The notes under the pieces were generated by a model. That model was given only the letters and a program-made list of their open reading frames with translations. It had not been told where the DNA came from and searched no databases. Positions 1-8,859 of a stretch of 28,227 nt of DNA are shown one piece after another; the first letter of the stretch is position 1; every line of letters starts with the position of its first letter. The stretch covers positions 1 through 28,227 of the forward strand of contig JBCCMA010000025.1 of assembly GCA_039026595.1 (NCBI GenBank), in the 5' to 3' direction. This DNA comes from JBCCMA01 sp039026595 (lineage in GTDB: Bacteria; Pseudomonadota; Gammaproteobacteria; Steroidobacterales; JBCCMA01). A program made the translations under genes and the position numbers.

Positions 1-64
1 CTAGGATCAATATTGATTTAAATTGGATGATAAAAACCAAATTGAAGTATTATCAAAAAACATT
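1..64. other. AT-rich foreign leader (probable chimeric contig end)
   Basis: This stretch is strongly AT-rich and full of A and T runs, while the sequence from about base 65 on is GC-rich like the rest of the window. In the cyoB frame it reads DDKNQIEVLSKNI, which is polar. A real CyoB would carry a hydrophobic helix and a segment like LDRYLGTHFF here. The join falls just before the conserved GDMGGN motif. An assembly chimera is the simplest explanation; a genuine rearrangement cannot be excluded from one sequence. Confidence 0.6.
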
Positions 65-1312
65 TCCACCGGGGACATGGGCGGCAATCAGATGATGTAC
101 GTGAACCTCATCTGGGCGTGGGGCCACCCCGAGGTGTACATTCTGATCCTGCCGGCATTCGGCATCTTCTCCGAGGTGACGGCGACGTTCTCGCGCAAAC
201 GGCTGTTTGGCTACAGCTCACTGGTCTACGCGACCGCGGCGATCATGCTGTTGTCGTTCATGGTGTGGCTGCACCACTTCTTCACGATGGGTGCCGGCGC
301 CAACGTCAACGCGTTCTTCGGCATCGCCACGATGGTGATTTCGATACCCACGGGCGTGAAGCTATTTAATTGGCTATTCACCATGTACAAGGGGCGCGTC
401 GAATACTCTTCACCGATGTGGTGGACCGTCGCGTTCTTCATTACGTTTGCAATTGGTGGCATGACCGGCGTGATGCTGGCCATCCCGGCTATCAACTACG
501 TATTCCACAACAGCCTGTTCCTGGTGGCGCACTTCCACAACGTCATCATCGGCGGTTCGCTGTTCGGCTACTTTGCCGGAATCGCGTACTGGTGGCCCAA
601 AGCGACCGGCTTCAAGCTGGATGAGAAGCTCGGCAAGCTGGCGTGCGGACTCTGGACCGTCGGGTTCTTCTTCGCGTTTATGCCGCTCTACGTGCTCGGG
701 TTCATGGGCATGACACGACGCCTGAACTACTACGAGAACCCCGTCTGGAACACGTGGCTGCTTGTGGCGGGCTTCGGCGCCATCATCATCCTGTTCGGCA
801 TTCTCGTTCAGTTCTATCAGCTGTTCGCCAGTATTCGCGACCAGAAGCGCAATCGGGACTACACCGGAGACCCGTGGGACGGCCGCACTCTGGAGTGGTC
901 GATGTCCTCGCCACCGCCGTTTTACAACTTCGCCAAATTGCCGGAGGCCCGCGATCGCGACCACTGGTGGGACATGAAGGAACACGGACTCGCCTACAAG
1001 AAGCCGGATTCTTACGCACCGATTCATATGCCCGATAACACGTGGGCAGGTGTGGTCATTTCCGGCTTCAGCTTCGTACTTGGCATGGCGATGGTCTGGC
1101 ACATCTGGTGGGCCGCCATTGTCGGCTTCGTCGGCATGCTCGCATCGTTCATGTACTACAACCTGACCAAGGGCAACGGCTACTACGTGGACGTCGAGAC
1201 GATCGAACGACTCGAAGCCAAGCACCGTCGGAATGTACGCCGGTCACGCAACCAGCCCGAGATCGAGGACGAGTACGAGACGTCCGACGAAGGTCTGGCG
1301 ATCAGTCTGTAG
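65..1312 (+). CDS. cyoB: Cytochrome bo3 quinol oxidase subunit I, 5'-truncated
   Basis: Subunit I of the cyo-type haem-copper terminal oxidase in the inner membrane, which oxidises quinol, reduces oxygen to water and pumps protons. Only the C-terminal two thirds is present (family about 660 residues, here about 415). Visible are GDMGGN, WGHPEVY (Cu-B histidine with the cross-linked tyrosine), WLHHFF (two Cu-B histidines), the K-channel segment IPTGVKLFNW, and AHFHN with the high-spin and low-spin haem histidines. The tail GDPWxGRTLEW and SSPPPFYNFA is typical of CyoB. The open frame can be extended to a TTG at base 23, but those first 14 codons do not belong to the family. cyoA and the N-terminal half of cyoB are missing, and cyoC follows after 15 bases. 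The alternative, an aa3-type CtaD, is less likely given CyoC and CyoD downstream. Confidence 0.93.
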   Translation, partial: STGDMGGNQMMYVNLIWAWGHPEVYILILPAFGIFSEVTATFSRKRLFGYSSLVYATAAIMLLSFMVWLHHFFTMGAGANVNAFFGIATMVISIPTGVKLFNWLFTMYKGRVEYSSPMWWTVAFFITFAIGGMTGVMLAIPAINYVFHNSLFLVAHFHNVIIGGSLFGYFAGIAYWWPKATGFKLDEKLGKLACGLWTVGFFFAFMPLYVLGFMGMTRRLNYYENPVWNTWLLVAGFGAIIILFGILVQFYQLFASIRDQKRNRDYTGDPWDGRTLEWSMSSPPPFYNFAKLPEARDRDHWWDMKEHGLAYKKPDSYAPIHMPDNTWAGVVISGFSFVLGMAMVWHIWWAAIVGFVGMLASFMYYNLTKGNGYYVDVETIERLEAKHRRNVRRSRNQPEIEDEYETSDEGLAISL

Positions 1313-1327
1313 AGCGAGCACCAACCC

Positions 1328-1951
1328 ATGGAATATGTGGCAGAACCCATCCCTGAAGGCTACACGGGTGTCGTGGCGGACGAGCACCACCACGACTACG
1401 CCGGCGATACCGTCTTCGGTTTCTGGGTCTACATCCTCAGCGACTGCATTCTGTTCGCCGTTCTGTTTGCCGTCTATGCGGTAATCGGTCAGGAGTTCGC
1501 CGGGCAGATCACAGCCAAGGAGCTGTTCGAGCTCGACTACGTGCTGATGGAAACGGCACTTCTCCTGTTCAGCAGTTTTACGTTCGGCATGGCGATACTC
1601 TGCGCGAACGCGGAAGATCGCCGCGGGTTGTTCACCTGGCTTGGTGCCACAGGCTTGCTTGGGGCCGGATTCCTCGCTATGGAGCTCAACGAGTTTGTGC
1701 ACTTCACGCACGAGGGGGCCGCACCGTGGACCAGCGGTGCGTGGTCGGCCTTTTACGGGCTGATCGGCACGCACGGTCTGCACGTCTTCGGCGGCATGGT
1801 GTGGTTGATCTTCCTCGCAATTCGTTTGCATCGGGAAGGACTCACCACCGAAAACCGGACGCGCCTGATGTGCCTGAGTCTGTTCTGGCACTTCCTCGAC
1901 ATTATCTGGATCTGTGTATTCAGCGTGGTTTATCTGATGGGGGTGCTCTGA
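1328..1951 (+). CDS. cyoC: Cytochrome bo3 quinol oxidase subunit III
   Basis: Subunit III of the bo3 oxidase, an integral membrane subunit that stabilises subunit I. The 207-residue protein has the usual CyoC size and about five hydrophobic segments. It opens with a His-rich cytoplasmic stretch (DEHHHDYAGD) followed by FGFWVYILSDCILFAVLFA, the characteristic first helix. LMETALLLFSSFTFGMA, the segment ELNEFVHF, and GLIGTHGLHVFGGMVW are conserved subunit III motifs, and the last helix contains LFWHFLDIIWICVFSVVYL. The stop codon shares a base with the ATG of cyoD (TGATG), so the two are translationally coupled. Confidence 0.95.
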   Translation: MEYVAEPIPEGYTGVVADEHHHDYAGDTVFGFWVYILSDCILFAVLFAVYAVIGQEFAGQITAKELFELDYVLMETALLLFSSFTFGMAILCANAEDRRGLFTWLGATGLLGAGFLAMELNEFVHFTHEGAAPWTSGAWSAFYGLIGTHGLHVFGGMVWLIFLAIRLHREGLTTENRTRLMCLSLFWHFLDIIWICVFSVVYLMGVL

Positions 1952-2280
1952 TGGCTCACCAATCCGCCGGCGGCGCGGCACATGGCAGCGTTCGCGAGTA
2001 TGTCAACGGCCTGATGCTCTCGCTGCTGTTGACCGCCATTCCGTTTGGCATCGTCATGACGTCCGGGCTGAACCGGCCGATGACCGTCGCCATAATTTTG
2101 GTGTGCGCCGTCGCGCAAGTGCTGGTTCAGCTGATTTTCTTCCTGCACATGAACACGTCGTCGGAACAGTCATGGAACGTGATGTCCGCCGTGTTTGTGG
2201 TTGTACTGGTGGCGATTCTGATCATCGGCTCCATCTGGATCATGAACCACCTTAATCACAACATGCTATTGGGCCATTAG
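1951..2280 (+). CDS. cyoD: Cytochrome bo3 quinol oxidase subunit IV
   Basis: Small 109-residue subunit IV of the bo3 oxidase, with three predicted transmembrane segments (about residues 20-40, 46-66 and 78-99). The family signature is seen in VREYVNGLMLSLLLTAIPF and in LVQLIFFLHMNTSSEQSWN. The start chosen is the ATG at 1951, which overlaps the cyoC stop. A longer frame open upstream only reads through cyoC in another phase. CyoD assists Cu-B binding and assembly of subunit I in Escherichia coli. The next gene starts four bases after the stop, so the oxidase operon continues without a break. No cyoE (haem O synthase) follows within the window. Confidence 0.95.
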   Translation: MAHQSAGGAAHGSVREYVNGLMLSLLLTAIPFGIVMTSGLNRPMTVAIILVCAVAQVLVQLIFFLHMNTSSEQSWNVMSAVFVVVLVAILIIGSIWIMNHLNHNMLLGH

Positions 2281-2284
2281 CGCG

Positions 2285-2902
2285 GTGGCCGCGTCCGACG
2301 CACAGGATGTTCCCGTAAGCGGCGTCCGGCTGGTCATCGCGGCCGGCGTCGCGCTGATTCTGGTGCTCGTTGGCGCCATGCTCCTGACCACCGACCGCGG
2401 CCTGTTCAAGGATTATGCGGCGGCGCCGCTGGGCGGCGACTTCACGCTGACCAGCGCAGACGGGCCGGTTTCCTTGTCCGATTTCCGCGGTCAGGTCGTG
2501 CTGCTGTATTTCGGTTTCCTGAATTGCCCCGAGGTGTGCCCCACGTCCATGGGCATCTACCGACAAACCCTGAAGCGCCTCGACGCCGACGAACTCAGTC
2601 AGGTTCAACCACTGCTCGTGACCATCGATCCAGCTCGCGACGATCCGGACGCGCTGGACGAATTCGGCACCTACTACCACCCGTCGATTATCGGTCTTGG
2701 CGGTTCCGACGCCGACATCAGAGCCGTCGCCGACCAGTACGGGGCCTACTTCAAGGCCGTGCCGGATGATGGCGAGGTCGAATATGTGTTCGAGCACACA
2801 TCGCGCTACTACGTCATCGATCAGTCTGGAACGCTCGTGGCCGCAATGCGCCACAGCACCACCGCCAACGAACTGCTGGCTCGGGTTCGAAGCCTGCTCT
2901 AA
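2285..2902 (+). CDS. SCO1/SenC family copper chaperone (thioredoxin fold)
   Basis: Membrane-anchored periplasmic protein of the SCO1/SenC/PrrC family, which delivers copper to, or reduces cysteines of, haem-copper oxidases. It begins with GTG at 2285, four bases after the cyoD stop. Residues 15-35 form a single signal-anchor helix. The thioredoxin-like domain contains the copper-binding CxxxC in NCPEVCPT (Cys81 and Cys85), the DPARDDP loop, and the distal copper histidine in VFEHTSRYYVID (His171), so all three ligands are present. Length (205) is normal. Its place in a bo3 operon is notable because quinol oxidases lack the Cu-A site that SCO proteins usually serve; Cu-B loading is the obvious alternative, but this is inference. 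Confidence 0.92.
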   Translation: MAASDAQDVPVSGVRLVIAAGVALILVLVGAMLLTTDRGLFKDYAAAPLGGDFTLTSADGPVSLSDFRGQVVLLYFGFLNCPEVCPTSMGIYRQTLKRLDADELSQVQPLLVTIDPARDDPDALDEFGTYYHPSIIGLGGSDADIRAVADQYGAYFKAVPDDGEVEYVFEHTSRYYVIDQSGTLVAAMRHSTTANELLARVRSLL

Positions 2903-2920
2903 ACGGGTACACTCTCGATT

Positions 2921-4120
2921 ATGTTCAAGCCAGGTCGCACATCGGTCTTGTTTGCGGGCGTGTGCTCGCTGATTCTCGGCATGGGGATCGCCCGCTACGC
3001 CTTTACCCCGATGATCCCCATCATGATCGGCCAGACCCCCATGACGGACGGTCAGGCGGGCTGGCTCGCTGGCTGGAATTACATCGGGTATCTGACCGGA
3101 TTGTTTGTCGTGTGGCTGGTCACCGATCTTCGAACCAAGGATTTCATGTACCGCTACGCGCTGATCGTGGCGCTGCTGGCCACCGTCATGATGGCGGCGC
3201 ACGAGAACAGTCTGGTCTGGTACGCCAGCCGCTTCATTGCCGGCATCAGTACGGCTGTGGTCTTCATGCTGGGCACCGGGCTTGTGATGAACTGGCTGCA
3301 TCACAACAACCACGACGCAGAACTCGGGTCCCACTTTACCGGGATCGGCTTCGGCATCATCACGTGCGCGCTGGTGGTGGAACTCACCGGACTGGGCACG
3401 TGGTTCGATTTGCACTGGCGGCTCCAGTGGCTCGCTCTGGCGGTGGTCGGATTCCTGTTCTTTTTGCCCGCCTTCTTCATGCTTCCGCTCCCGCCGGAAA
3501 AGGAAATCGAAATGGCGCGCGCGGGTGAGATGCTAAAGAAAGTTGAGCCGCCCTCGAACAATTGGCTTTACTTGCTGCAGATCGCGTACTTCTGCGCCGG
3601 GTTCAGCAACACATTGAACGTGACCTTTACGTCACTGATCGTTGAGAACCAGCCGCTTGAGGGCCTCGGCACGCGCATGTGGATGGTCGTCGGCGTGTCG
3701 GTTGTGCTCGCGCCGGTGATCTGGGATCGCGTGGCACGCCGCATCGGCAATCTGGACGCACTGCGGGTGGCGTTTGTGCTGAATATTGTCGGCAACGTGG
3801 TGCTCGCGTCGCAGATCAATATTGTGACCACCATCACCGCCAGCATTCTGTTCGGGATCACGTTCATCGGCATCGTGTCGCTCACGCTCAGCACCGTGGG
3901 TCGCCTTTACGGCACGCGCGCCACGCAGGTCATGGCGCAGCTGACGCTGGGCTACTGCATCGCACAGATCCTCTCGCCGATTATCTTCGGCAACCTCGAG
4001 TCGGTCACCGGCGATTTTGCCATTCCGCTCTACGTGGTCAGCGGCGTCATGCTGATCGGTTTGTCGGCCCTGCACATTCTCAAGCGTCTCAGGGTGCAAC
4101 AAGACGCCGCAGCGCACTGA
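2921..4120 (+). CDS. MFS transporter, YbfB/YjiJ family
   Basis: A 399-residue inner membrane protein with about 12 hydrophobic helices, belonging to the major facilitator subfamily that contains YbfB and YjiJ (Pfam MFS_4). The N-terminal pattern LGMGIARYAFTPMIPIM, followed by GWLAGWNYIGYLTG, is diagnostic of this group. A central cytoplasmic loop (about residues 190-215, PPEKEIEMARAGEMLKKVE) separates the two six-helix halves. The ATG at 2921 lies 18 bases after the SCO gene and the protein begins directly with a short basic stretch before helix 1. The substrate is unknown for this family; the adjacent periplasmic binding protein, two bases downstream, hints at a shared solute, but MFS carriers do not normally use such proteins. 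Confidence 0.88.
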   Translation: MFKPGRTSVLFAGVCSLILGMGIARYAFTPMIPIMIGQTPMTDGQAGWLAGWNYIGYLTGLFVVWLVTDLRTKDFMYRYALIVALLATVMMAAHENSLVWYASRFIAGISTAVVFMLGTGLVMNWLHHNNHDAELGSHFTGIGFGIITCALVVELTGLGTWFDLHWRLQWLALAVVGFLFFLPAFFMLPLPPEKEIEMARAGEMLKKVEPPSNNWLYLLQIAYFCAGFSNTLNVTFTSLIVENQPLEGLGTRMWMVVGVSVVLAPVIWDRVARRIGNLDALRVAFVLNIVGNVVLASQINIVTTITASILFGITFIGIVSLTLSTVGRLYGTRATQVMAQLTLGYCIAQILSPIIFGNLESVTGDFAIPLYVVSGVMLIGLSALHILKRLRVQQDAAAH

Positions 4121-4122
4121 CG

Positions 4123-4983
4123 ATGGCGCGCGGTTTTGCCGGCGTTTGGCTCGGGCTGTGGTGTCTGTTGGCCAGCGAGGGCGTTCTGGCCGAGACCCGT
4201 TACGAGACCATCGACTCGTTCGGCAAGCACTATTTCAGTGAACCGCCCAGCCGGGTCGTCGTGACTGACTGGACGCTGCTCGAACAGTTGATTGCGCTTG
4301 GCATCACGCCCGTTGGCGCCCCGGAACTTGCAGACTACCGGGCCGTGATGCCGTTTGAGACGCTCGATAACAGCATCGAGGATATCGGTTTGCGGGTCGC
4401 GCCTTCGCTGGAACGCATTCGCGCGCTCAAACCCGACTTGATCATCGTCGGGACCGATCAGCGGACGCTGGCGCGGCCGCTGTCGCGCGTTACCCGCGTG
4501 CTGTTCTATCAAAATTTCAGCCCCCGCTTTAAAAACAACGGGACGACCGCGCGCAAGCGTCTTGGGCAACTCGCCAACGTGTTTCAGGTTCAATCCAGAG
4601 CAAATGAGCTTTTGGCTGAGCTGGATCAGACCCTCGCGGATCAGCGTGTGGCCATTGCGACCCGATTCGGGCGCGAGCCGGTCTCGGTGGCGTTACTCCA
4701 GCGCATCGCGGACGACGAAGCGACCTACTTCTCGCCGCATAGCGTGAATGGCTATGTGCTTTCTGAGCTGGGTCTTCGCAACGTGACCGACATCGACATC
4801 AACAAATTTGGAGAACGGCGCGCCTCCCCGGCCGAAGCCGTCGGACTCAGTGCGGATGCCCTTCTCTGCCTCGGCGACTGCCGCGTGGAAACAAGCCGGA
4901 CGATCGAGAACATGTTTGCCTATGGCGGTGTACACAGCATGATCGTGCTCGCCGAGCGCATCGGGCGCGCACTGGTGCAGTAG
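4123..4983 (+). CDS. Periplasmic FhuD/FecB-like iron-siderophore binding protein
   Basis: Predicted secreted solute-binding protein of the cluster that binds ferric siderophores, haem or cobalamin (Peripla_BP_2 fold). The 286-residue product starts at the ATG two bases after the MFS stop; residues 1-23 form a signal peptide ending in GVLA before ETRYET. The mature part shows RVVVTDWTLLEQLIALGI, with the usual helix after the first strand, then ERIRALKPDLIIVGTDQR and the C-terminal DALLCLGDC strand. No cysteine lipobox is evident, so it is probably soluble. No ABC permease or ATPase lies nearby, which makes it an orphan component. Iron-siderophore binding is inferred from fold resemblance alone; cobalamin or another chelate is possible. 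Confidence 0.82.
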   Translation: MARGFAGVWLGLWCLLASEGVLAETRYETIDSFGKHYFSEPPSRVVVTDWTLLEQLIALGITPVGAPELADYRAVMPFETLDNSIEDIGLRVAPSLERIRALKPDLIIVGTDQRTLARPLSRVTRVLFYQNFSPRFKNNGTTARKRLGQLANVFQVQSRANELLAELDQTLADQRVAIATRFGREPVSVALLQRIADDEATYFSPHSVNGYVLSELGLRNVTDIDINKFGERRASPAEAVGLSADALLCLGDCRVETSRTIENMFAYGGVHSMIVLAERIGRALVQ

Positions 4984-4993
4984 AGCGCGCGCG

Positions 4994-6715
4994 GTGACGA
5001 ATTCCAACTCACCTATTATCGGAATCGATCTCGGCACTACGATGAGCGCCGCCGCGTGGTTTGATCAGGGAACCGTACGGTTCATCCGCAATGAGCTGGA
5101 TGATGTGTTGACGCCATCGGTGGTTGCGGTCGATCCGCGCACAAAGAACGTCGTGACCGGACGGATCGCGAAGGATCTTCTGGCCAGCGACCCCGCGTGT
5201 GGCGCGGCTTTGTTCAAGCGCAGCATCGGAGTGGACGGCGCGAGCTTTTCGATGGGTGACCGCAGCTTCACCCCGATTGAGCTGTCGGCCTATATCCTCG
5301 ACAGCCTGCGGCGCGATGCCGAACGTACCTTCGGCGAACCGGTTCAACGTTGTGTCATCACCGTACCCGCCTATTTTAATGAAGCGCAGCGTCGGGCGAC
5401 CCTGCAGGCGGGCCAGATCGCCGGGCTCTCCGTCGAGCGCATCGTCAATGAGCCCACGGCCGCAGCAATTGCCTACGGCCTCAATGAGTCGCCGGACGAA
5501 CTGCGGTTCGTGGTTCTCGATCTTGGCGGCGGTACCTTTGACGTTTGTGTCATGGAGTATTTTGACGGACTGCTCGAGGTCAAAAGCGTGGCGGGCAAGA
5601 GCCAACTCGGCGGGGAGGACTTCACGCGAGCGCTGCTGACGCTCGGTCTCGATAAGGCGGGCATTCCGGAATCGAGCTTGTCGATCGGACACTTCGGCCT
5701 GATGCTGCGCCGTGCGGAGCTGGTGAAGCGACAGCTGGCCCGATGGCCCTCCGCAACATTGAATCTGGCGGACAATGACGCCGAGCCGCTGACCGTCGAC
5801 ATTTCTGCTGAGGAGGCGAGCGAGGCCTTCCAACCATTGCTGTCGGCGATGCTCGAGCCCTGTCGCACCGCCCTGCGCGGCAACCGCATGCACGCCGATG
5901 AAGTGGACGACGTAATTCTGGTAGGAGGTGGAACGCGGATGCCGTGCGTGCGGCAATTTGCCGAAGACCTGTTTCAACGCGAACCGAAAATGGACCGCGA
6001 CGTAGACCTTGTCGTCGTTCGCGGCGCGGCAATTCAGGCGGCGCTCCATGCGGGCGACGAAGCTCTCGAAGATGTGGTGGTCACCGACGTGGCCTCGCAC
6101 AGTCTTGGCATCAGCTCGTCACGGGAAATCAGCGGCCGGCGGATTTTCGATCTTTTCTCACCGGTGATCGAGCGCAATACGGTGATCCCGACGTCGCGCT
6201 CCGACGTCTTCGCCACGCTGGAGGACAACCAGACCGAACTGTCGATTGAGGTTTATGAAGGTGAATTGCGCCAGGCGAGCGCCAATCGGAAGCTCGGCGA
6301 ATTCACCGTCAAACGAATTCCGAAGGGGCCCGCGGGCCAACAGGTCTCGGTGCGATTTACCTACGACCTGAGCGGCATCCTCGAAGTTGAAGCCACTGTC
6401 CTTGAGACCGGTGAGTCCGTCGCGCACGTCTTCAAGCGCGGCCGAGAGGATCTGTCCGATACCGAGATCGAACGCGCCACCCAGCGCATGCAGGGTCTGA
6501 AGTCCGATCCGCGCGAGCGACCGCATTACCGCGATCTGCTCACCAGAGCCCACCTTCTGTATCAGGATTCCACGGGCGAACATCGCGCACGTATCAGTTA
6601 CTACCTCGACCAGTTTGAATCGGCGCTCAGCACAAGCACCCCCAAGACGATTGAAGCAGCGTTCAACCAGCTAAGCGAGGTGTGCCAACGCCTCGATGGC
6701 GGTGAACGCTGGTAA
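4994..6715 (+). CDS. hscC: HscC-type Hsp70 chaperone
   Basis: A specialised Hsp70 (573 residues, shorter than DnaK at about 640) that uses ATP to bind client peptides. The nucleotide-binding domain carries phosphate-1 IGIDLGTTMSA (residues 9-19), NEPTAAAIAYG (152-162), phosphate-2 VLDLGGGTFDV (174-184), and the adenosine motif VILVGGGTRMP (308-318). A substrate-binding domain follows from about residue 370, and the C-terminal lid is short, as in HscC. The start is GTG at 4994, ten bases after the preceding stop. Its stop overlaps the ATG of the next gene (TAATG), which encodes a J-like protein, the same arrangement as other HscC/J-partner pairs. This is not the housekeeping DnaK: no DnaJ or GrpE is adjacent. 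Confidence 0.92.
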   Translation: MTNSNSPIIGIDLGTTMSAAAWFDQGTVRFIRNELDDVLTPSVVAVDPRTKNVVTGRIAKDLLASDPACGAALFKRSIGVDGASFSMGDRSFTPIELSAYILDSLRRDAERTFGEPVQRCVITVPAYFNEAQRRATLQAGQIAGLSVERIVNEPTAAAIAYGLNESPDELRFVVLDLGGGTFDVCVMEYFDGLLEVKSVAGKSQLGGEDFTRALLTLGLDKAGIPESSLSIGHFGLMLRRAELVKRQLARWPSATLNLADNDAEPLTVDISAEEASEAFQPLLSAMLEPCRTALRGNRMHADEVDDVILVGGGTRMPCVRQFAEDLFQREPKMDRDVDLVVVRGAAIQAALHAGDEALEDVVVTDVASHSLGISSSREISGRRIFDLFSPVIERNTVIPTSRSDVFATLEDNQTELSIEVYEGELRQASANRKLGEFTVKRIPKGPAGQQVSVRFTYDLSGILEVEATVLETGESVAHVFKRGREDLSDTEIERATQRMQGLKSDPRERPHYRDLLTRAHLLYQDSTGEHRARISYYLDQFESALSTSTPKTIEAAFNQLSEVCQRLDGGERW

Positions 6716-8859
6716 TGCGGGACGAGTTACCCGGGACCGATGATCCGTTTGTTCTTCTTGCCGTGGAGCGGGATGCGGATGCCAAGACCATTCGCCGCGC
6801 CTACGTCCGCTTAATCAAAAAATTCCGACCAGAGACGGATCCGGAGAGCTTCAAACGGATCCAAACGGCCTATGAGTCCATTCGCGAGGGGGCACTGACG
6901 CCGCCGTCATATGAAGAAGACACGCCAGAGCCCGACACCGCGGTAATAACAGCGACTGATCCGTCCGACGCATTGACGCCGGTGACGCGCGTGCGCGAAC
7001 GGCTCGATCAGCACGGTAAGGATGAGGCCCTCCATGTACTGCGCAAGCTGGTCGACGCAGATCCGACAGATACTGATCTGTGGCGCCTTGGCGATGAGTT
7101 GATTGCGCCGGACGGTCGGGAGGCGGTTTCCGAGTGGTGGGTCAAAGCGTTGCTCGCCGGTGCGCCGGTCTCAAAAGAAATAACCGGTACGCTGTCGCCC
7201 ACAGAAGCGGTGCTCGTATACGTTCACGACGACATCGCATTTGATGTGCTGGAGCGCCAACCGCCCGGCTACGAGCGCCAGCTGCTGGAATGGGAATGGG
7301 TGCAGGCGCATTGCGTAACCAACAATCAGGCGCGGCTCATCAGCACACTCTCAGAAGAGTCGTTTCGGCGCACGGCACTCGAGGACCCATCCAGAGACGC
7401 GCTGGTCTGGCACGGCGCTGCGTTACTGGCCTGGACGCACCCCGATGTTGCGGCGGGTCTGATGCAGACCTTTCCACCCGCAGCCGCAACGCATCACGCG
7501 GACATCGATCGCTATGAACTGCACCGGCAGCTTGCCGCGCCCGTTTCGGCCGCCGCGCAGGCGGGCGCTCTAAGCGATGCCGATACCCGATTTATTCGCT
7601 ACCAGATGGCGGGGCGGTACGGAGAGCCGCTTCTTCGCAGCGTACTAGCCGACGTAGACCCGCATAAGTTGGCGTCGCTCAATGAACTCGCACTGAATCA
7701 CAGTGATGCCGCACAGCACTTCGAGGAGGCCGTATCTGTCTGGATGGAGGCCTACACCGACGAAGCAGACAAAGACGACACGGGGTGGTTCCTCGCACTG
7801 TGCGACGGTTTGAATGCGCGCGCCGAGCAACTCGGTCTAAATTCGATCAGCAGCCAGGCGCTCGCAACCGCTGCTTTATTGGGCGTGGCTTTTGCTCTTA
7901 GTGACTTTGCGGCACAAGTTCCCATGTGGAAGATTCTGCTGCACGGCGCAGGTGTGTTCGGTCTTGTGTTCGCTGCTTTGGTCAGACGCGAGAAGCGTGT
8001 TTATGCCAGCGACCTACGCCCACTGATTGAGAACCACACGCCTTTAGGGCTGACATCAGGTGAATTGGCGGGCTGGATCAAGGAGAACGAAGAACGTATC
8101 CCGGAGCTCGACAACTACATCGAAAATATCCGTGAGGATCGCGGTCTTCATCTCCTCAATCAGCTTGCCCATCTGAAATCGTTAGTGAAGGACGATCGCG
8201 ACATGACCGAGCGTGTACGACGCCACCTGTGCGAGCAACAACCGTCGCTTGCACCGTTCCTTGAAGCCCCGACCTCGGAGGCACTCACAAACAGCCTGAG
8301 TCAGGTTCTCGGAAGCCAGGCGTCGGCCTGCGCACTTTTCTCGAAGGTGGGCGACGAGGACCCGGTTGCGTTAGCGTTGTTCAATCAATGGCTCAGGACC
8401 GTTCATGGTATCGACGATCGCGAGTACCACGATCCGGGGCACACGGTGCGCAGCGAAATGGTTCTTCGAATCAAAAAAGCGGCTCGCCGATGGCAATGGC
8501 ACTGGCGGCGCCTGGCGTACTACGGCGTGCGGGGTGCCCTGCTGCTGACGCTTGGCAGAAGCCTGATCGCCGGTCACTTCGACATTGCCGCGTTGTTTCT
8601 CTGCGCGGATATCGTCCTGTCGATGGCCCATCGAAAGCGGCGGGCGACGCGCTATGCGCGTTTGCTTCGGTTACCGCTCTGGTCCCTCGTCCAATCGATT
8701 GCCGTCTCGCCAAGACACATTGAGGCACTGATCAAGGGCGATGAATCCGTTACGCCCGCGCATGCGGACATCGTGGCCGCAAAAGACGACGTGGTTCTAC
8801 AAACCGGGTTCCTGCTCGCTCAGATTCACAGAAAGCGACGGAGCACGACAAACGTCTGA
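6715..8859 (+). CDS. Membrane J-like protein paired with HscC
   Basis: A 714-residue protein with a J-domain-like N-terminus: DPFVLLAVERDADAKTIRRAY, then VRLIKKFRPE, then ESFKRIQTAYESI (about residues 10-58). The helix layout fits a J domain, but the HPD tripeptide that stimulates Hsp70 ATPase is replaced by RPE at residues 38-40. The rest is mostly helical and unrecognised. Two hydrophobic hairpins are seen, at about 381-398 with 404-422, and at about 605-638, so the protein is probably inner-membrane anchored. The coupled start with hscC argues that it is the dedicated partner or client adaptor. DjlB/DjlC-like proteins of Escherichia coli are the closest functional comparison. The gene is convergent with the downstream hydrolase, with a 36-base gap. 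Confidence 0.8.
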   Translation: MRDELPGTDDPFVLLAVERDADAKTIRRAYVRLIKKFRPETDPESFKRIQTAYESIREGALTPPSYEEDTPEPDTAVITATDPSDALTPVTRVRERLDQHGKDEALHVLRKLVDADPTDTDLWRLGDELIAPDGREAVSEWWVKALLAGAPVSKEITGTLSPTEAVLVYVHDDIAFDVLERQPPGYERQLLEWEWVQAHCVTNNQARLISTLSEESFRRTALEDPSRDALVWHGAALLAWTHPDVAAGLMQTFPPAAATHHADIDRYELHRQLAAPVSAAAQAGALSDADTRFIRYQMAGRYGEPLLRSVLADVDPHKLASLNELALNHSDAAQHFEEAVSVWMEAYTDEADKDDTGWFLALCDGLNARAEQLGLNSISSQALATAALLGVAFALSDFAAQVPMWKILLHGAGVFGLVFAALVRREKRVYASDLRPLIENHTPLGLTSGELAGWIKENEERIPELDNYIENIREDRGLHLLNQLAHLKSLVKDDRDMTERVRRHLCEQQPSLAPFLEAPTSEALTNSLSQVLGSQASACALFSKVGDEDPVALALFNQWLRTVHGIDDREYHDPGHTVRSEMVLRIKKAARRWQWHWRRLAYYGVRGALLLTLGRSLIAGHFDIAALFLCADIVLSMAHRKRRATRYARLLRLPLWSLVQSIAVSPRHIEALIKGDESVTPAHADIVAAKDDVVLQTGFLLAQIHRKRRSTTNV

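Noticed and set aside
410..1225. Minus-strand open frame of 271 codons opposite cyoB
   Set aside because: Antisense to conserved oxidase sequence, with no family resemblance.
2252..3415. Minus-strand open frame of 387 codons opposite SCO and MFS genes
   Set aside because: Composition is typical of antisense shadow (many His, Asp, Gln), with no domain, and it covers two well supported genes.
4123..4983. Linking the FhuD-like protein to the NRPS/PKS cluster as a siderophore system
   Set aside because: It is on the other strand, separated by hscC and its partner, and the synthetase has no catechol, hydroxamate or salicylate-type enzymes.
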